From positions 392,501-456,500 of the forward strand of contig NZ_JTDI01000002.1 of assembly GCF_000802225.1 (NCBI RefSeq): a stretch of DNA of 64,000 nucleotides. Reading direction: 5' to 3'. Positions 16,917 to 25,167 of the stretch are shown here, one piece after another (the stretch's first letter is position 1; each line of letters starts with the position of its first letter). The notes beneath the pieces were generated by a model. It had not been told where the DNA came from, searched no databases, and saw only the letters and a program-made list of their open reading frames with translations. This DNA is from Novosphingobium malaysiense (lineage in GTDB: Bacteria; Pseudomonadota; Alphaproteobacteria; Sphingomonadales; Sphingomonadaceae). A program made the translations under genes and the position numbers.

Positions 16917-17684
16917 ATGACCGATGCCGTCCTTTACGATGCCCGCGAAGACGGCATCGCGATTCTGACCATCAACCGCCCGGAGCAGCGCAACTGCCTT
17001 AGTCGCGACGTGCGCGAGGGGCTGCGCGAGGCCTGGGCGCGGTTCGAGGCGGACGATGCCATGCGCATCGCCATCCTCACCGGCAGCGGCGATAAAGCCT
17101 TCTGCGCGGGCGGTGATCTCAAGGAAATGGTCGAGACGGGCATGAAAGTCCCGCCGCGCGACATGTTTCCGCTGCCCTACGACAGCATCGAACTGAGCAA
17201 GCCGACCATCGCCGCGGTCAATGGCCATGCCATGGCGGGCGGCTGGATGATCGCGCAGGCCTGCGACCTGTGCGTCGCCAGCACCAATGCCAAGTTCGCG
17301 ATCACCGAGGTCAAGGTTGGGCGCGGTAGCCCATGGGCGGCACCGCTGATCCACATGATCCCGCAGCGCATCTTCATGGAGATCGTGCTGACCGGAAAGC
17401 CGATCACGGCCGAACGCGCTTACGAGATCGGTCTGGTCAATCGCCTGACCGAACCCGGTGGTGCACTCGATGCTGCCATTGAACTGGCCAGGGAAGTGCT
17501 TGAGGGCGCACCGCTTTCCGTGAAGGCCGCCCGTGAAACGGTAATGCTCTCCACCGAGATGGGCCGCGGCGCGGCCCTGCAGGCTGCCCGCGCCGCGCAC
17601 GAGTTGGCCTACAATTCCGACGATGCGCAGGAAGGCCCGCGCGCCTTTGCCGAGAAGCGCAAGCCGGCATGGAAGGGGTACTGA
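16917..17684 (+). CDS. Enoyl-CoA hydratase/isomerase family protein
   Basis: Crotonase-fold enzyme of 255 residues. Both hydratase glutamates appear conserved: FAITEVKVG (E131) and IFMEIVLTG (E155), together with the oxyanion-hole segments AFCAGGDLKE and NGHAMAGGW. The usual PGAGGTQRL stretch is replaced by RGSPWAAPLIH, so substrate specificity may differ from short-chain hydratases. GGGAGGA precedes the ATG. The gene closes the plus-strand acyl-CoA group and is followed by an exporter with its own promoter region. Dehydration/hydration of the product of the acyl-CoA dehydrogenase is the simplest role. Confidence 0.9.
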   Translation: MTDAVLYDAREDGIAILTINRPEQRNCLSRDVREGLREAWARFEADDAMRIAILTGSGDKAFCAGGDLKEMVETGMKVPPRDMFPLPYDSIELSKPTIAAVNGHAMAGGWMIAQACDLCVASTNAKFAITEVKVGRGSPWAAPLIHMIPQRIFMEIVLTGKPITAERAYEIGLVNRLTEPGGALDAAIELAREVLEGAPLSVKAARETVMLSTEMGRGAALQAARAAHELAYNSDDAQEGPRAFAEKRKPAWKGY

Positions 17685-17750
17685 GTCCTATCGGCGGCGC
17701 GATGCTGCCTTTTTGACGCTTGTCCGGCGTGCTCGCGCATGCAAGCTATA

Positions 17751-17764
17751 CTAAGCACGCTTAG
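17751..17764. promoter_or_regulatory. Perfect palindrome CTAAGCACGCTTAG before the MFS exporter
   Basis: A 6-bp inverted repeat with a 2-base centre, ending 17 bases before the MFS start codon and overlapping a TATACT box (17747-17752). The size and position fit a TetR/MarR-type operator. No regulator gene is adjacent. Confidence 0.5.
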
Positions 17765-17781
17765 GAATATTTCCGGGGCCC

Positions 17782-19311
17782 ATGGACAGCGCGAGTTATC
17801 CCGATCCTTCGCGCCGGCTGTTGATCACGGGCGCGACGATCCTGGCGGTGCTGATGGTGACGCTCGACGGCACCATCGCGGTGATCGCCCTGCCGCATAT
17901 ACAGAGCGCGTTGGGCGCATCGCAGGACCAGATCGCGTGGGTGTTGACCTCCTACCTGCTGGCCGGCGCCATCGCCACGCCGCTGGCAGGCTGGTTGGCG
18001 GACCATTTCGGGCGTGTGCGGGTCATGGCGCTGTCCGTGGTGGGCTTCACGCTCAGTTCGGTCGCTTGCGGCCTCGCGCCCACACTGGAGTTCCTGGTCT
18101 TCGCGCGCGTCGTGCAGGGCTTTTCGGGTGCCAGCCTGGTGCCGCTCAGCCAGGTCCTGCTGCTCGACATCAATCCGCCGGAAAAGCAGGGTCCCGCAAT
18201 TGCCGCCTTCGGCATGGGCACGCTGCTTGGGCCGATGATGGGGCCGATCCTGGGCGGCTGGCTGACCGAATACGTATCGTGGCGATCGATCTTTCTGGTC
18301 AATGCGCCGGTCGGCGTGATCGCGTTCCTGGGGCTGATGATCTTCGCGAGAGAAGTGCATCTGAGCCGGGCCAGTCCTTTCGACGCGCGCGGATTCGCAT
18401 TCGTCTCGATTGCAATCGCGGCGTTCCAGCTCATGCTCGATCGCGGTCAGATGCTCGACTGGTTCGATTCCACAGAAATCTGCATCGAGGCAACCGTCGC
18501 CGGCCTGTTCGCCTATATCGCGGTGGTGCACATGCTGACGGCGCGCGATCCGTTCATCAAGCCGGTGATCTTCAAGGATCGCAACTTCCTGCTCGGCACG
18601 GTCCTCTCCGCTGTCACCGGCATATTCCTGACCGGCGTGATCCCGATCATGACCAGCATGATGCAGCAGTTGCTGGGCTACCCGGTGCTGCTGGCCGGTC
18701 TGATCTCCACCCCGCGGGCGATCGGCAATCTCCTGACGATCATGGTGGTGGGACGTCTCGTTTCGGTGATCGATGCGCGCTACCTCATCTTCGTGGGAAT
18801 GGCCTTGCTGGTCGGCAGCCTGTCGCTGCTGTCATCGATGTCGCTCGAGGTCAGCCAGGCGCGAATGGGGTTCGTCACCTTTCTGCAGGGCTGCGGCTCG
18901 GGCCTTCTGTTCCTGCCGCTGACGATGATCGTCTTTTCGACGCTGCCGAGAGAACATCGCAACGAGGGTTCGACGATCTTCACACTGGTGCGCAACCTGT
19001 CGGGCGCGGCGGGCATCTCGCTGATCCAGGCCGCGACAATTCGCGATCAGGCGCAAGTGCAATCGCATCTCGTGGAGCGGGTACGGGCGGACAACCCGGT
19101 GATCGCATGGAGCATGCCGGACTTCGACGTGACGAATGTCCCCGGCGTGCAGACGATAATGGGAGAGATCGGCCGGCAGGCGGCCATGGTCGCCTACGTC
19201 AATTCCTACCGTGCGATCCTCATCCTGGCGGTGCTTGCCGCGCCATTGGCGTTGCTGATGCGCAAGGGATCGCGCGGGCCGGAACCAATCCCGGCGATGC
19301 ATGGCGAGTAG
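17782..19311 (+). CDS. MFS drug exporter, DHA2 (EmrB/QacA) type
   Basis: A 509-residue inner-membrane proton antiporter predicted to have 14 membrane segments. Family markers are the first-helix motif TLDGTIAVIALPHIQSALGAS, the loop 2-3 motif GWLADHFGRVRV, and motif C-like GPMMGPILGGWLTEYVSWRSIFLVNAPVG. A cytoplasmic tail ends in RKGSRGPEP. No membrane-fusion partner (EmrA) is adjacent. Position beside the acyl-CoA island suggests export of a toxic substrate or intermediate; this is inference. Expression may be controlled through the palindrome at 17751-17764. Confidence 0.9.
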   Translation: MDSASYPDPSRRLLITGATILAVLMVTLDGTIAVIALPHIQSALGASQDQIAWVLTSYLLAGAIATPLAGWLADHFGRVRVMALSVVGFTLSSVACGLAPTLEFLVFARVVQGFSGASLVPLSQVLLLDINPPEKQGPAIAAFGMGTLLGPMMGPILGGWLTEYVSWRSIFLVNAPVGVIAFLGLMIFAREVHLSRASPFDARGFAFVSIAIAAFQLMLDRGQMLDWFDSTEICIEATVAGLFAYIAVVHMLTARDPFIKPVIFKDRNFLLGTVLSAVTGIFLTGVIPIMTSMMQQLLGYPVLLAGLISTPRAIGNLLTIMVVGRLVSVIDARYLIFVGMALLVGSLSLLSSMSLEVSQARMGFVTFLQGCGSGLLFLPLTMIVFSTLPREHRNEGSTIFTLVRNLSGAAGISLIQAATIRDQAQVQSHLVERVRADNPVIAWSMPDFDVTNVPGVQTIMGEIGRQAAMVAYVNSYRAILILAVLAAPLALLMRKGSRGPEPIPAMHGE

Positions 19312-19324
19312 GGACAAGCAGGGA

Positions 19325-20560
19325 TCAGATCCCGAAGCGCAGCTTGATTGCGCGGTAGCGTTCCAGCAGCATGGCGGCGCGCTGCTCGGGCGTGACAGTT
19401 GCCGTGCCCGCGGGCAGGTGGTCCATCACCTCCGCACGTTTCACCAGCCGGGTGCGGAAGCTGGCCGGGTTCTGGCTCATCAGGTTGCGATAGGTGAGGT
19501 TGCCGTCGCTGAAGCCCTGCGTGTCGAGCCAGTTGTGCACGCCGGGATCGTCATGGGCCATGACGAAACGAACGACGTTGTCGGCGTCCACGCTGGTGCG
19601 CGCCGGCGTATAGCTCACCGGGCGGTGGAGGAAGTCCATCGATCCCATGAAGGCACCGCCCATGCCGAAGATCCAGAACCCGTCGTGCATGTCCATTTCG
19701 ACAATCAGGGCTTCGTCGGGCTGGAGGCGCCAGATCATGTGCGCGGCCATGCGCCCGCGCTTGGCGTCGGAGGCATCGTTGGCGGACTTGTCGGCGGGAA
19801 AGGCGTTGAGCTGATCGGGATCGCAGACCCCGCGCGAGGTCATCCACGAGTGCTCGGGCCATTGTTCCATGAGATCGGAAACGAAGCGGCCGGCCCAGTC
19901 CATGGCTTCGGTCATCCGTCCGGGTGAGGGCATCGGGCGCGGCTGCGCCATGCCGACGCGTTCGATCGACAGCGTCGTCGGGGTCTCGCCCCAGGCATCG
20001 AAAGCCTCGCGGATGAACAGCTTGCGGGTTCCGGGCGTGGTGGGCAGCCAGTTGGCCGCGCGCTCCTCGCCGCCGATGAACAGCTCGAAGTTACCTTCGG
20101 CATCGGTCTCGATCTGCGAGCCGAGGATGTTGCATTCGGGAATGTCGCCGAAGGGCTCGTGCAGGCTGGGCCAGTCGGTCCCGGGGATCTTCTCCGGGCG
20201 CGGGCCCTGTACCGTGATGTTGAGCCAGCGGGCAGTGCCGCGCTTGCCGGTCAGGCGATAGGCGTGCTCGCCGGAGATCCAGGCCTGCCGGTAGGTGAAG
20301 TCGGCGACGTCCCCGCCCAGCTTCATCGTCGGCGTGGTGAAGTAGTGGATCTGCGGGAAGGCCGGGTCCTTGGTTTCCAGCGCGAGATCGAACGCCTGGC
20401 CGAGGTTCTGCGTCAGGAACCGGAAGGCATCGGCGCGTTGCAGCGGATTGGCCGGATTGGCATCCTTGAAGGCATAGGATCCGGCCCGCTTGAGATCGTC
20501 GCAGAAGCGGTCCCAAGCGGCCTTGAGGTCCTTGTCGGCAGGGGCGTCGCCATAGGCCAT
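19325..20560 (-). CDS. DUF1214-like protein of unknown function
   Basis: A 411-residue soluble protein with no signal peptide that resembles the DUF1214 group found in actinobacteria and sphingomonads. I recognise the general pattern (N-terminal ADAFRFLTQNLGQAFDLALE, RWLNITVQGPRP, C-terminal GFWIFGMGGAFMGSMDFLHRPVSY) but no catalytic motif. GGGAGCC precedes the ATG. It is the last of four tightly packed minus genes (2-base gap to the TIM-barrel gene), so it probably acts on the same compound as the sulfotransferase and LLM enzyme. Confidence 0.72.
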   Translation of the reverse strand: MAYGDAPADKDLKAAWDRFCDDLKRAGSYAFKDANPANPLQRADAFRFLTQNLGQAFDLALETKDPAFPQIHYFTTPTMKLGGDVADFTYRQAWISGEHAYRLTGKRGTARWLNITVQGPRPEKIPGTDWPSLHEPFGDIPECNILGSQIETDAEGNFELFIGGEERAANWLPTTPGTRKLFIREAFDAWGETPTTLSIERVGMAQPRPMPSPGRMTEAMDWAGRFVSDLMEQWPEHSWMTSRGVCDPDQLNAFPADKSANDASDAKRGRMAAHMIWRLQPDEALIVEMDMHDGFWIFGMGGAFMGSMDFLHRPVSYTPARTSVDADNVVRFVMAHDDPGVHNWLDTQGFSDGNLTYRNLMSQNPASFRTRLVKRAEVMDHLPAGTATVTPEQRAAMLLERYRAIKLRFGI

Positions 20561-20562
20561 GG

Positions 20563-21372
20563 TCAGGCTCCCAGTTTCGTCAGCAGGTTGGATAGGTAAT
20601 CGGCGGCGCGCTCGCTGGCTGCCCGCGCGCCTTCCTCTTCGATGCGCGGGCCGACGAGTTCGAGGTCGAACAGCCCCCCGTAGCCGAGCTCCAGAATGTC
20701 GCCGATGATGCGTTCCAACGGCACCGCGCCATCGCCCGGAACGGCGCGGTTGGGAGCCGTGCGATCGCCGAGCACGTAGTCACTGACCTGCACGAGCCCG
20801 GTCAGCGGCATGGCCGCGGCGATGTTCTCCCTCAGCCCGGCTTCCATCCAGCAGGGCTGGATATCGATGCAGACGCCGATCCCGGCCACGCGGGCGAGCC
20901 GGGTCGTATCGGGCAGGGTATGGGCGATATGGATGTCGACATTGAGCGCGGAGGCATTTTCGACCAGCAGCGCCACGCCCTTTTTCTGTGCAGCCTCGCG
21001 GCAGGGGGCGATCAGGTCGGCAAAACGCGCCGCCGCCGCTTCCCATGACAGGCCGCCGCGTCCGCCGGTCACCAGATAGATCGAGGGCGCGCCCAGATCG
21101 GCGGCCATGTCGATGGCCTGCAGCAGGCCTGCCGTGGCGTCTCCGCTGTCACGCTCGAGGTCGGGGCGCATGGCGAAGGGGTGGTTTATGCAACCCGCCT
21201 TCACTCCGGTTTCGGCAAGCGCGCTGCGCGCGGCTTCCAGTTCTCCCGGTTGCCCGAGCTTGGGCGTGACGAGCGTGCAATGCCCGACCTCGATGTCGCG
21301 GCAAAACGCGACGAACGCTGCCGTGGGCTCCGCCATGAAGGCGACCTGATGAAGGCAGACGCGGGGATGCAT
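20563..21372 (-). CDS. Sugar-phosphate isomerase/epimerase-like TIM-barrel protein
   Basis: A 269-residue xylose-isomerase-like barrel. Diagnostic pieces are CLHQVAF at the start, GAPSIYLVTGGRG, the metal-site regions LLVENASALNVDIHIAH and GVCIDIQPCWMEAG, VQVSDYVLGD, and the C-terminal GGLFDLELVGPRIEEEG. This superfamily binds a divalent metal and isomerises sugars or inositols, but related proteins also act on non-sugar ketols. The gene lies between the DUF1214-like gene (2-base gap) and the sulfotransferase gene (5-base gap). Substrate unknown. Confidence 0.8.
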   Translation of the reverse strand: MHPRVCLHQVAFMAEPTAAFVAFCRDIEVGHCTLVTPKLGQPGELEAARSALAETGVKAGCINHPFAMRPDLERDSGDATAGLLQAIDMAADLGAPSIYLVTGGRGGLSWEAAAARFADLIAPCREAAQKKGVALLVENASALNVDIHIAHTLPDTTRLARVAGIGVCIDIQPCWMEAGLRENIAAAMPLTGLVQVSDYVLGDRTAPNRAVPGDGAVPLERIIGDILELGYGGLFDLELVGPRIEEEGARAASERAADYLSNLLTKLGA

Positions 21373-21377
21373 TCAGG

Positions 21378-22559
21378 TCACTTCCGCACCTCTATCGGCA
21401 CGCCGAAGCGTTCGCGGAACGGCGCGAACTCCTTGTTGAGTTCGTCGATGTCGAATCCCGCATCGACGAGCACCTGGGTCGAGTAGTGGAACTTGCCGTG
21501 CCGGTCGCCCTTGTTGTTGGCGAGGTAATCACGCATCGCGGCTTCCTGCCGTTTGCCGAAGGGCCGTCCCGCGAATTCGTAGTAGCCGCGGAGCGTCGCG
21601 ATCGGATCGGCCACGAAGTCGCGATAGAGCACGTGGTGGATGCGCGGATCGTCCACCAGGGGATTGCTCATGGTGTTGCCGATCGACCAGCGCACCCGTT
21701 CGAGATGCATCTTGGCTTCCTTCACGAGGTCGATCTTGCCGACGATGCCTTCCATGATGTCGGACATCATCATCGTCGAACTGGCCGCCACCATCACCGG
21801 GTCTCGGTGCAGCCATACCAGCGAGGCATCGGGATAGGCTTCGAAGAATTCCTTCAGGCGCGTGGTGTGGAAGCCCTTGAGCACCCAGTATTTCGGTTCG
21901 CGCCCATATTGCATGGCCTGCAACATGGCCTTGTGGATCCTGTACTGCGCCGTGGGGTCGGTGGGCAGGCCGAAAGACAGGTTCTGCATCGGCACGCGCC
22001 ACCACGCCGTCGGTGTCATCACCCGAAAGTCGAAGGCCCAGGTGCGTTCGTCCTCGGGCAGGCCGTTGCCGAGCATGTCGTTGTAGGGATGGCAGTGCAG
22101 CCACTTGGCCATCTTGGTATTGATCTCGCGCCATTCGTCGTCGGCCAGTTCCGGCCGATGATCGATCACGCGAGGATAGGTGTCCTGCACCGCGCCCGGA
22201 GGCGGGGAGGGATGCATGACTTCCCAGAACCGCAATGCCCGGGCATCGGGATCGACCGACATCAGGGCATGCATCAGCGTAGTGCCCGAGCGCGGCTCGC
22301 CGGTGGCGAACAGCGGGCGGTCGATTACTTCGTCTGCGAGCGGATAGTCCTTGCGGTCCTGGAAGAACTTCAGCCGGTCGGTCAGCAGCCAGTGGATGTT
22401 CTCGGCCGCGGCCTTGCGTCCGGCCTCGTCCATCGGAATTTCGTTGATGTGCTTTACGGCAAGCGTGAAGCGCTCGGGAAAGCCATCGTCGGCCCAGTCG
22501 GACAGGCCGGTTTCGTTCATGGCGTGCTGCAGCAATTGCTGCGCGTCGAGCTCCGGCAT
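21378..22559 (-). CDS. PAPS-dependent sulfotransferase family protein
   Basis: A 393-residue protein with the 5'-phosphosulfate loop FATGEPRSGTTLMHALMS and the 3'-phosphate region DASLVWLHRDPVMVAASS, which together define PAPS-binding sulfotransferases. It would transfer sulfate to a hydroxyl group of a small molecule. GGAGG sits before the ATG at 22559, and the upstream LLM gene ends two bases away, so the genes are coupled. Sulfotransferase-family proteins are often annotated in sphingomonad catabolic clusters without a demonstrated reaction. Confidence 0.85.
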   Translation of the reverse strand: MPELDAQQLLQHAMNETGLSDWADDGFPERFTLAVKHINEIPMDEAGRKAAAENIHWLLTDRLKFFQDRKDYPLADEVIDRPLFATGEPRSGTTLMHALMSVDPDARALRFWEVMHPSPPPGAVQDTYPRVIDHRPELADDEWREINTKMAKWLHCHPYNDMLGNGLPEDERTWAFDFRVMTPTAWWRVPMQNLSFGLPTDPTAQYRIHKAMLQAMQYGREPKYWVLKGFHTTRLKEFFEAYPDASLVWLHRDPVMVAASSTMMMSDIMEGIVGKIDLVKEAKMHLERVRWSIGNTMSNPLVDDPRIHHVLYRDFVADPIATLRGYYEFAGRPFGKRQEAAMRDYLANNKGDRHGKFHYSTQVLVDAGFDIDELNKEFAPFRERFGVPIEVRK

Positions 22560-22561
22560 GA

Positions 22562-23680
22562 TCAGGCCTCCAACAGTTTTTGAATTTCGTCCTCGGTCTC
22601 GCGGACCTTGGCGGCGGATGTGGCGGAGAACTTCATGCCGCCCATGGCGCCGTATTCCATCAGCTTGTAGACGCGTGCGCCGGCATCGGTGAAACCCTTG
22701 ATCTTGAGCGCGACTTCCTTGGGCGTGCCGACCGGCAGGATGTCGCGGATCGCCTGTGGGTTCATCTCGTCGCAGAACTTGAGCATGGCTTCGCGGCTGA
22801 GCTTGACCGGATCGAAATCCATGATGCCGCGCCAGTCCGGCCCCATCGGGTGTTCGTAGCCGAACTGGGCGAGGTCCTTGGCCGTGATCATCAGGATGAT
22901 CGACTTGACCATTGGCGCCTGCAGCATTTCGTCGACTTCGTCGGGCTCGCCGATCAGGCAGATCTGGGTAAGCGCCGGCGTGAAGTGGCTCATGTCGCGC
23001 CCCGCGGCGTCGCCGGAATCGAGGATCACCTTGAGCTTGGCGGCGTAGTCCTCGGGCGTCCAGGCACCGGCCGGCCACCAGCCGTCCGCCTCGCGCCCGG
23101 TGATGCCCAGCATCCGCGGGCCGGCCGCCCCGGTCCAGATCGGCGGCGCCTTGCCGTCGTAGAACTCGGTATCCATGCGCGCGTGTTCGAGCTTGTAGAA
23201 CTGGCCTTCGAAATCGACCGGGCCGTCCGAATGCCACAGCAGCTTGATGACCTTGATCGCTTCCTCGAAGCGGCTGACCGGCTTCTTGAAATCGAAGCCG
23301 TAGGGCACCGTGTTCTCAAGTTCGCCGGACCCCAGACCCAGGATGAAACGGCCCTTGGACAGGTGGCTGATGGTCAGCGCGCTCTGCGCCAGTAGCGAGG
23401 GGTGGCGGCGCACGGTGTCGATTACCGTGGTGGCAAGCGGCGTATTCTTGGTCAGAACGGCTGCCGCTGCGCTCACCGCCATGCCGTCCAAATGGCGGTG
23501 TGGGCTGGGCGATGCCTTGGCAAGATCGGTGAACTCGGGCGTCCAGATCGAATCGGGCCAGAAGCTGACCATGTGATCGGGAAGCCAGATCGAATGGTAG
23601 CGGCCCGAATCGTATTCACCGACCATGTCGATGCCGAGCGGCAGGGTCGTGCGAAGGAACGCGGCTGGCTGGACTTTCAT
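22562..23680 (-). CDS. LLM-class flavin-dependent oxidoreductase (luciferase-like)
   Basis: A 372-residue bacterial luciferase-type barrel using reduced flavin (FMN or F420). Typical segments are YHSIWLPDHMVSFWP, LATTVIDTVRRHPSLLAQSALTISHLSKGRFILGLGSGE, and PPIWTGAAGPRMLGITGREADGWWP. GGAAG precedes the start. It is the first gene of a four-gene operon and is divergent from the LuxR-type gene at 23803. Oxygenation of a hydrophobic substrate or a hydride transfer are both possible. Another LLM protein is at 53632. Confidence 0.88.
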   Translation of the reverse strand: MKVQPAAFLRTTLPLGIDMVGEYDSGRYHSIWLPDHMVSFWPDSIWTPEFTDLAKASPSPHRHLDGMAVSAAAAVLTKNTPLATTVIDTVRRHPSLLAQSALTISHLSKGRFILGLGSGELENTVPYGFDFKKPVSRFEEAIKVIKLLWHSDGPVDFEGQFYKLEHARMDTEFYDGKAPPIWTGAAGPRMLGITGREADGWWPAGAWTPEDYAAKLKVILDSGDAAGRDMSHFTPALTQICLIGEPDEVDEMLQAPMVKSIILMITAKDLAQFGYEHPMGPDWRGIMDFDPVKLSREAMLKFCDEMNPQAIRDILPVGTPKEVALKIKGFTDAGARVYKLMEYGAMGGMKFSATSAAKVRETEDEIQKLLEA

Positions 23681-23802
23681 TGCAATTCTTCCTCTCCCGG
23701 TCGCAGCATGGAACGCTGTGGTGATGCTTCCTGTGCGCCTCGTTGTCCGTGCCCGATTAGTGGGCTAGGGGCCGGGAGAAGAAAATTCCCATTTGGGGAT
23801 GC

Positions 23803-24918
23803 ATGATGTTGTCGAGCGAGGATGCCGCGGTGCTGCTGGCGCCGCTGATCGAAGGTCTGGTCGAAGACCCGCCCTGGCGTGGGTTCCTCGACGTATTGCG
23901 TGAGCGCGTCGCGGGCGACTATGCCAGCCTCGTGTTCCGTCCCCTGCCGCTCGGCACGCCCGAGGCGCGGGTGATCCACCTCTATTCCGGCCAGCCTTCT
24001 CCGGCGCCGGTATCGCGGCACTACCGCGAAAATCTCTATCTTCTCGATCCCATGCCCTATCACGAGATGGAGGAGGGCAAGACCTATCGGCTCGACGATC
24101 TGCTGCAGTTCGGCGATCCGCGCCACGATGCCTATCTGTCGGAACTGCTGGTCCCGTCGGGCATGAACCACATGCGCATGATCCGCTTCGTGGAACCTGG
24201 AGGCGTCAGCGGCTGGATCACGATCACCCGGTGCGACGGAGAATTCGCGCCCGAAGTCGACGGTCTGCTCGAAGACCTTACGCGACACATGCGCGCCGCC
24301 CTTGCCAGCTTCGTCGCTCTCGAACGCGAGCGGATGACCGCCTCGGTTGCCAAGGAAGCGGTTCGACGAATGAATTTCGGCTGGGTGACGCTCGACAGTG
24401 AAGGGCGGGTGCTCGACGCCGATGTTCACGGCACGCAGATGCTCGAAGGGACGGGAAGGCTCTCGCGCGGCAAGGATGGCCGGCTGACGGCCCGCGATCC
24501 CGAACTGCGCCGGCAACTGCTCGCGGCCATCCGCGACATGGAAGGCGATCCGCAGGCGCGCCCGCGTGCCCTGGTGCTAAGCCGGGAGCCCTGGCTGGAC
24601 CTGCTGCTGGTCCCTTCCGGCCAACGCATGGGCACGACCCAGGCCGCGCCGGCCATCATCTGTTATCTCCATGCGGACAACTGGTCGTCCGCCGACCGGT
24701 GCGAGCAGCTCGCCCAGCTTTTCGACCTCGCGCCCAGCGAAGCGCGGCTGGCGCTGGCGCTCAGCCGCGGCATGTCCATCAGTGAGGCAGCGCCCGATCT
24801 CGGGCTGACAGTCGAATCGGCCAGAACCTATTCCAAGCGTATCTACGCCAAGACCGGCGCGCGCGGGCAGGCCGACCTGGTGCGCTTCATTCACCGTTCG
24901 GTGCTGGTGATTGCCTGA
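23803..24918 (+). CDS. LuxR-type helix-turn-helix transcriptional regulator
   Basis: A 371-residue regulator. Residues about 310-370 form the LuxR DNA-binding domain: FDLAPSEARLALALSRGMSISEAAPDLGLTVESARTYSKRIYAKTGARGQADLVRF. The long N-terminal part is an unassigned sensor region (possibly PAS/GAF-like) with no receiver or autoinducer-binding signature. The start shown is the first of two adjacent ATGs. It is divergent from the LLM-sulfotransferase operon across 122 bases and is the obvious candidate controller of it. Confidence 0.82.
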   Translation: MMLSSEDAAVLLAPLIEGLVEDPPWRGFLDVLRERVAGDYASLVFRPLPLGTPEARVIHLYSGQPSPAPVSRHYRENLYLLDPMPYHEMEEGKTYRLDDLLQFGDPRHDAYLSELLVPSGMNHMRMIRFVEPGGVSGWITITRCDGEFAPEVDGLLEDLTRHMRAALASFVALERERMTASVAKEAVRRMNFGWVTLDSEGRVLDADVHGTQMLEGTGRLSRGKDGRLTARDPELRRQLLAAIRDMEGDPQARPRALVLSREPWLDLLLVPSGQRMGTTQAAPAIICYLHADNWSSADRCEQLAQLFDLAPSEARLALALSRGMSISEAAPDLGLTVESARTYSKRIYAKTGARGQADLVRFIHRSVLVIA

Positions 24919-24952
24919 GGGGTCCCGATCGGGTCTTTCCATCTTTCCGTTC

Positions 24953-25013
24953 GTGTCGAGCGAAGTCGAGACACTCAGGCGCCGCGTTAAGGCGTCTCGA
25001 CTTCGCTCGACAC
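24953..25013. repeat. Long perfect inverted repeat between luxR-type and SDR genes
   Basis: Two exact 20-base inverted arms (24953-24972 and 24994-25013), containing GTGTCGAGCGAAGTCGAGAC, around a 21-base loop. No T-run follows on either strand, so it looks more like a dispersed palindromic repeat than an ordinary terminator. Its sequence differs from the CGTCATCCC repeats at 14.5 and 16.8 kb. Confidence 0.85.
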
Positions 25014-25059
25014 AAGCGGTTCTGGATCGGATACAAAACGGCATCGATTTCCAGAAATT

Positions 25060-25073
25060 TGAACGTATGTTCA
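25060..25073. promoter_or_regulatory. Palindrome TGAAC-GTAT-GTTCA upstream of the SDR pair
   Basis: A perfect 5-bp inverted repeat with a 4-base centre, ten bases upstream of TTGACA at 25084-25089. It fits an operator site for a TetR-like regulator controlling the two SDR genes. I could not find a convincing -10 box at 17 bases from TTGACA. Confidence 0.4.
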
Positions 25074-25167
25074 GCAAAAATTCTTGACACTCAGGGTGGC
25101 TCGCGTCAGCCAATGGATACGATCCGGGACCGGATCCCATTCAAGAACTGCCGGGAGAATGTCTGAA

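Noticed and set aside
17713..17752. TTGACG and TATACT as a promoter for the MFS gene
   Set aside because: The spacing is 28 bases, much longer than the 16-18 required, so only the -10-like box and the palindrome are reported.
17739..19358. 539-codon frame in another register of the MFS gene
   Set aside because: Arg/Asp/Gly-rich and lacks hydrophobic helices, whereas the frame starting 17782 is a clear transporter.
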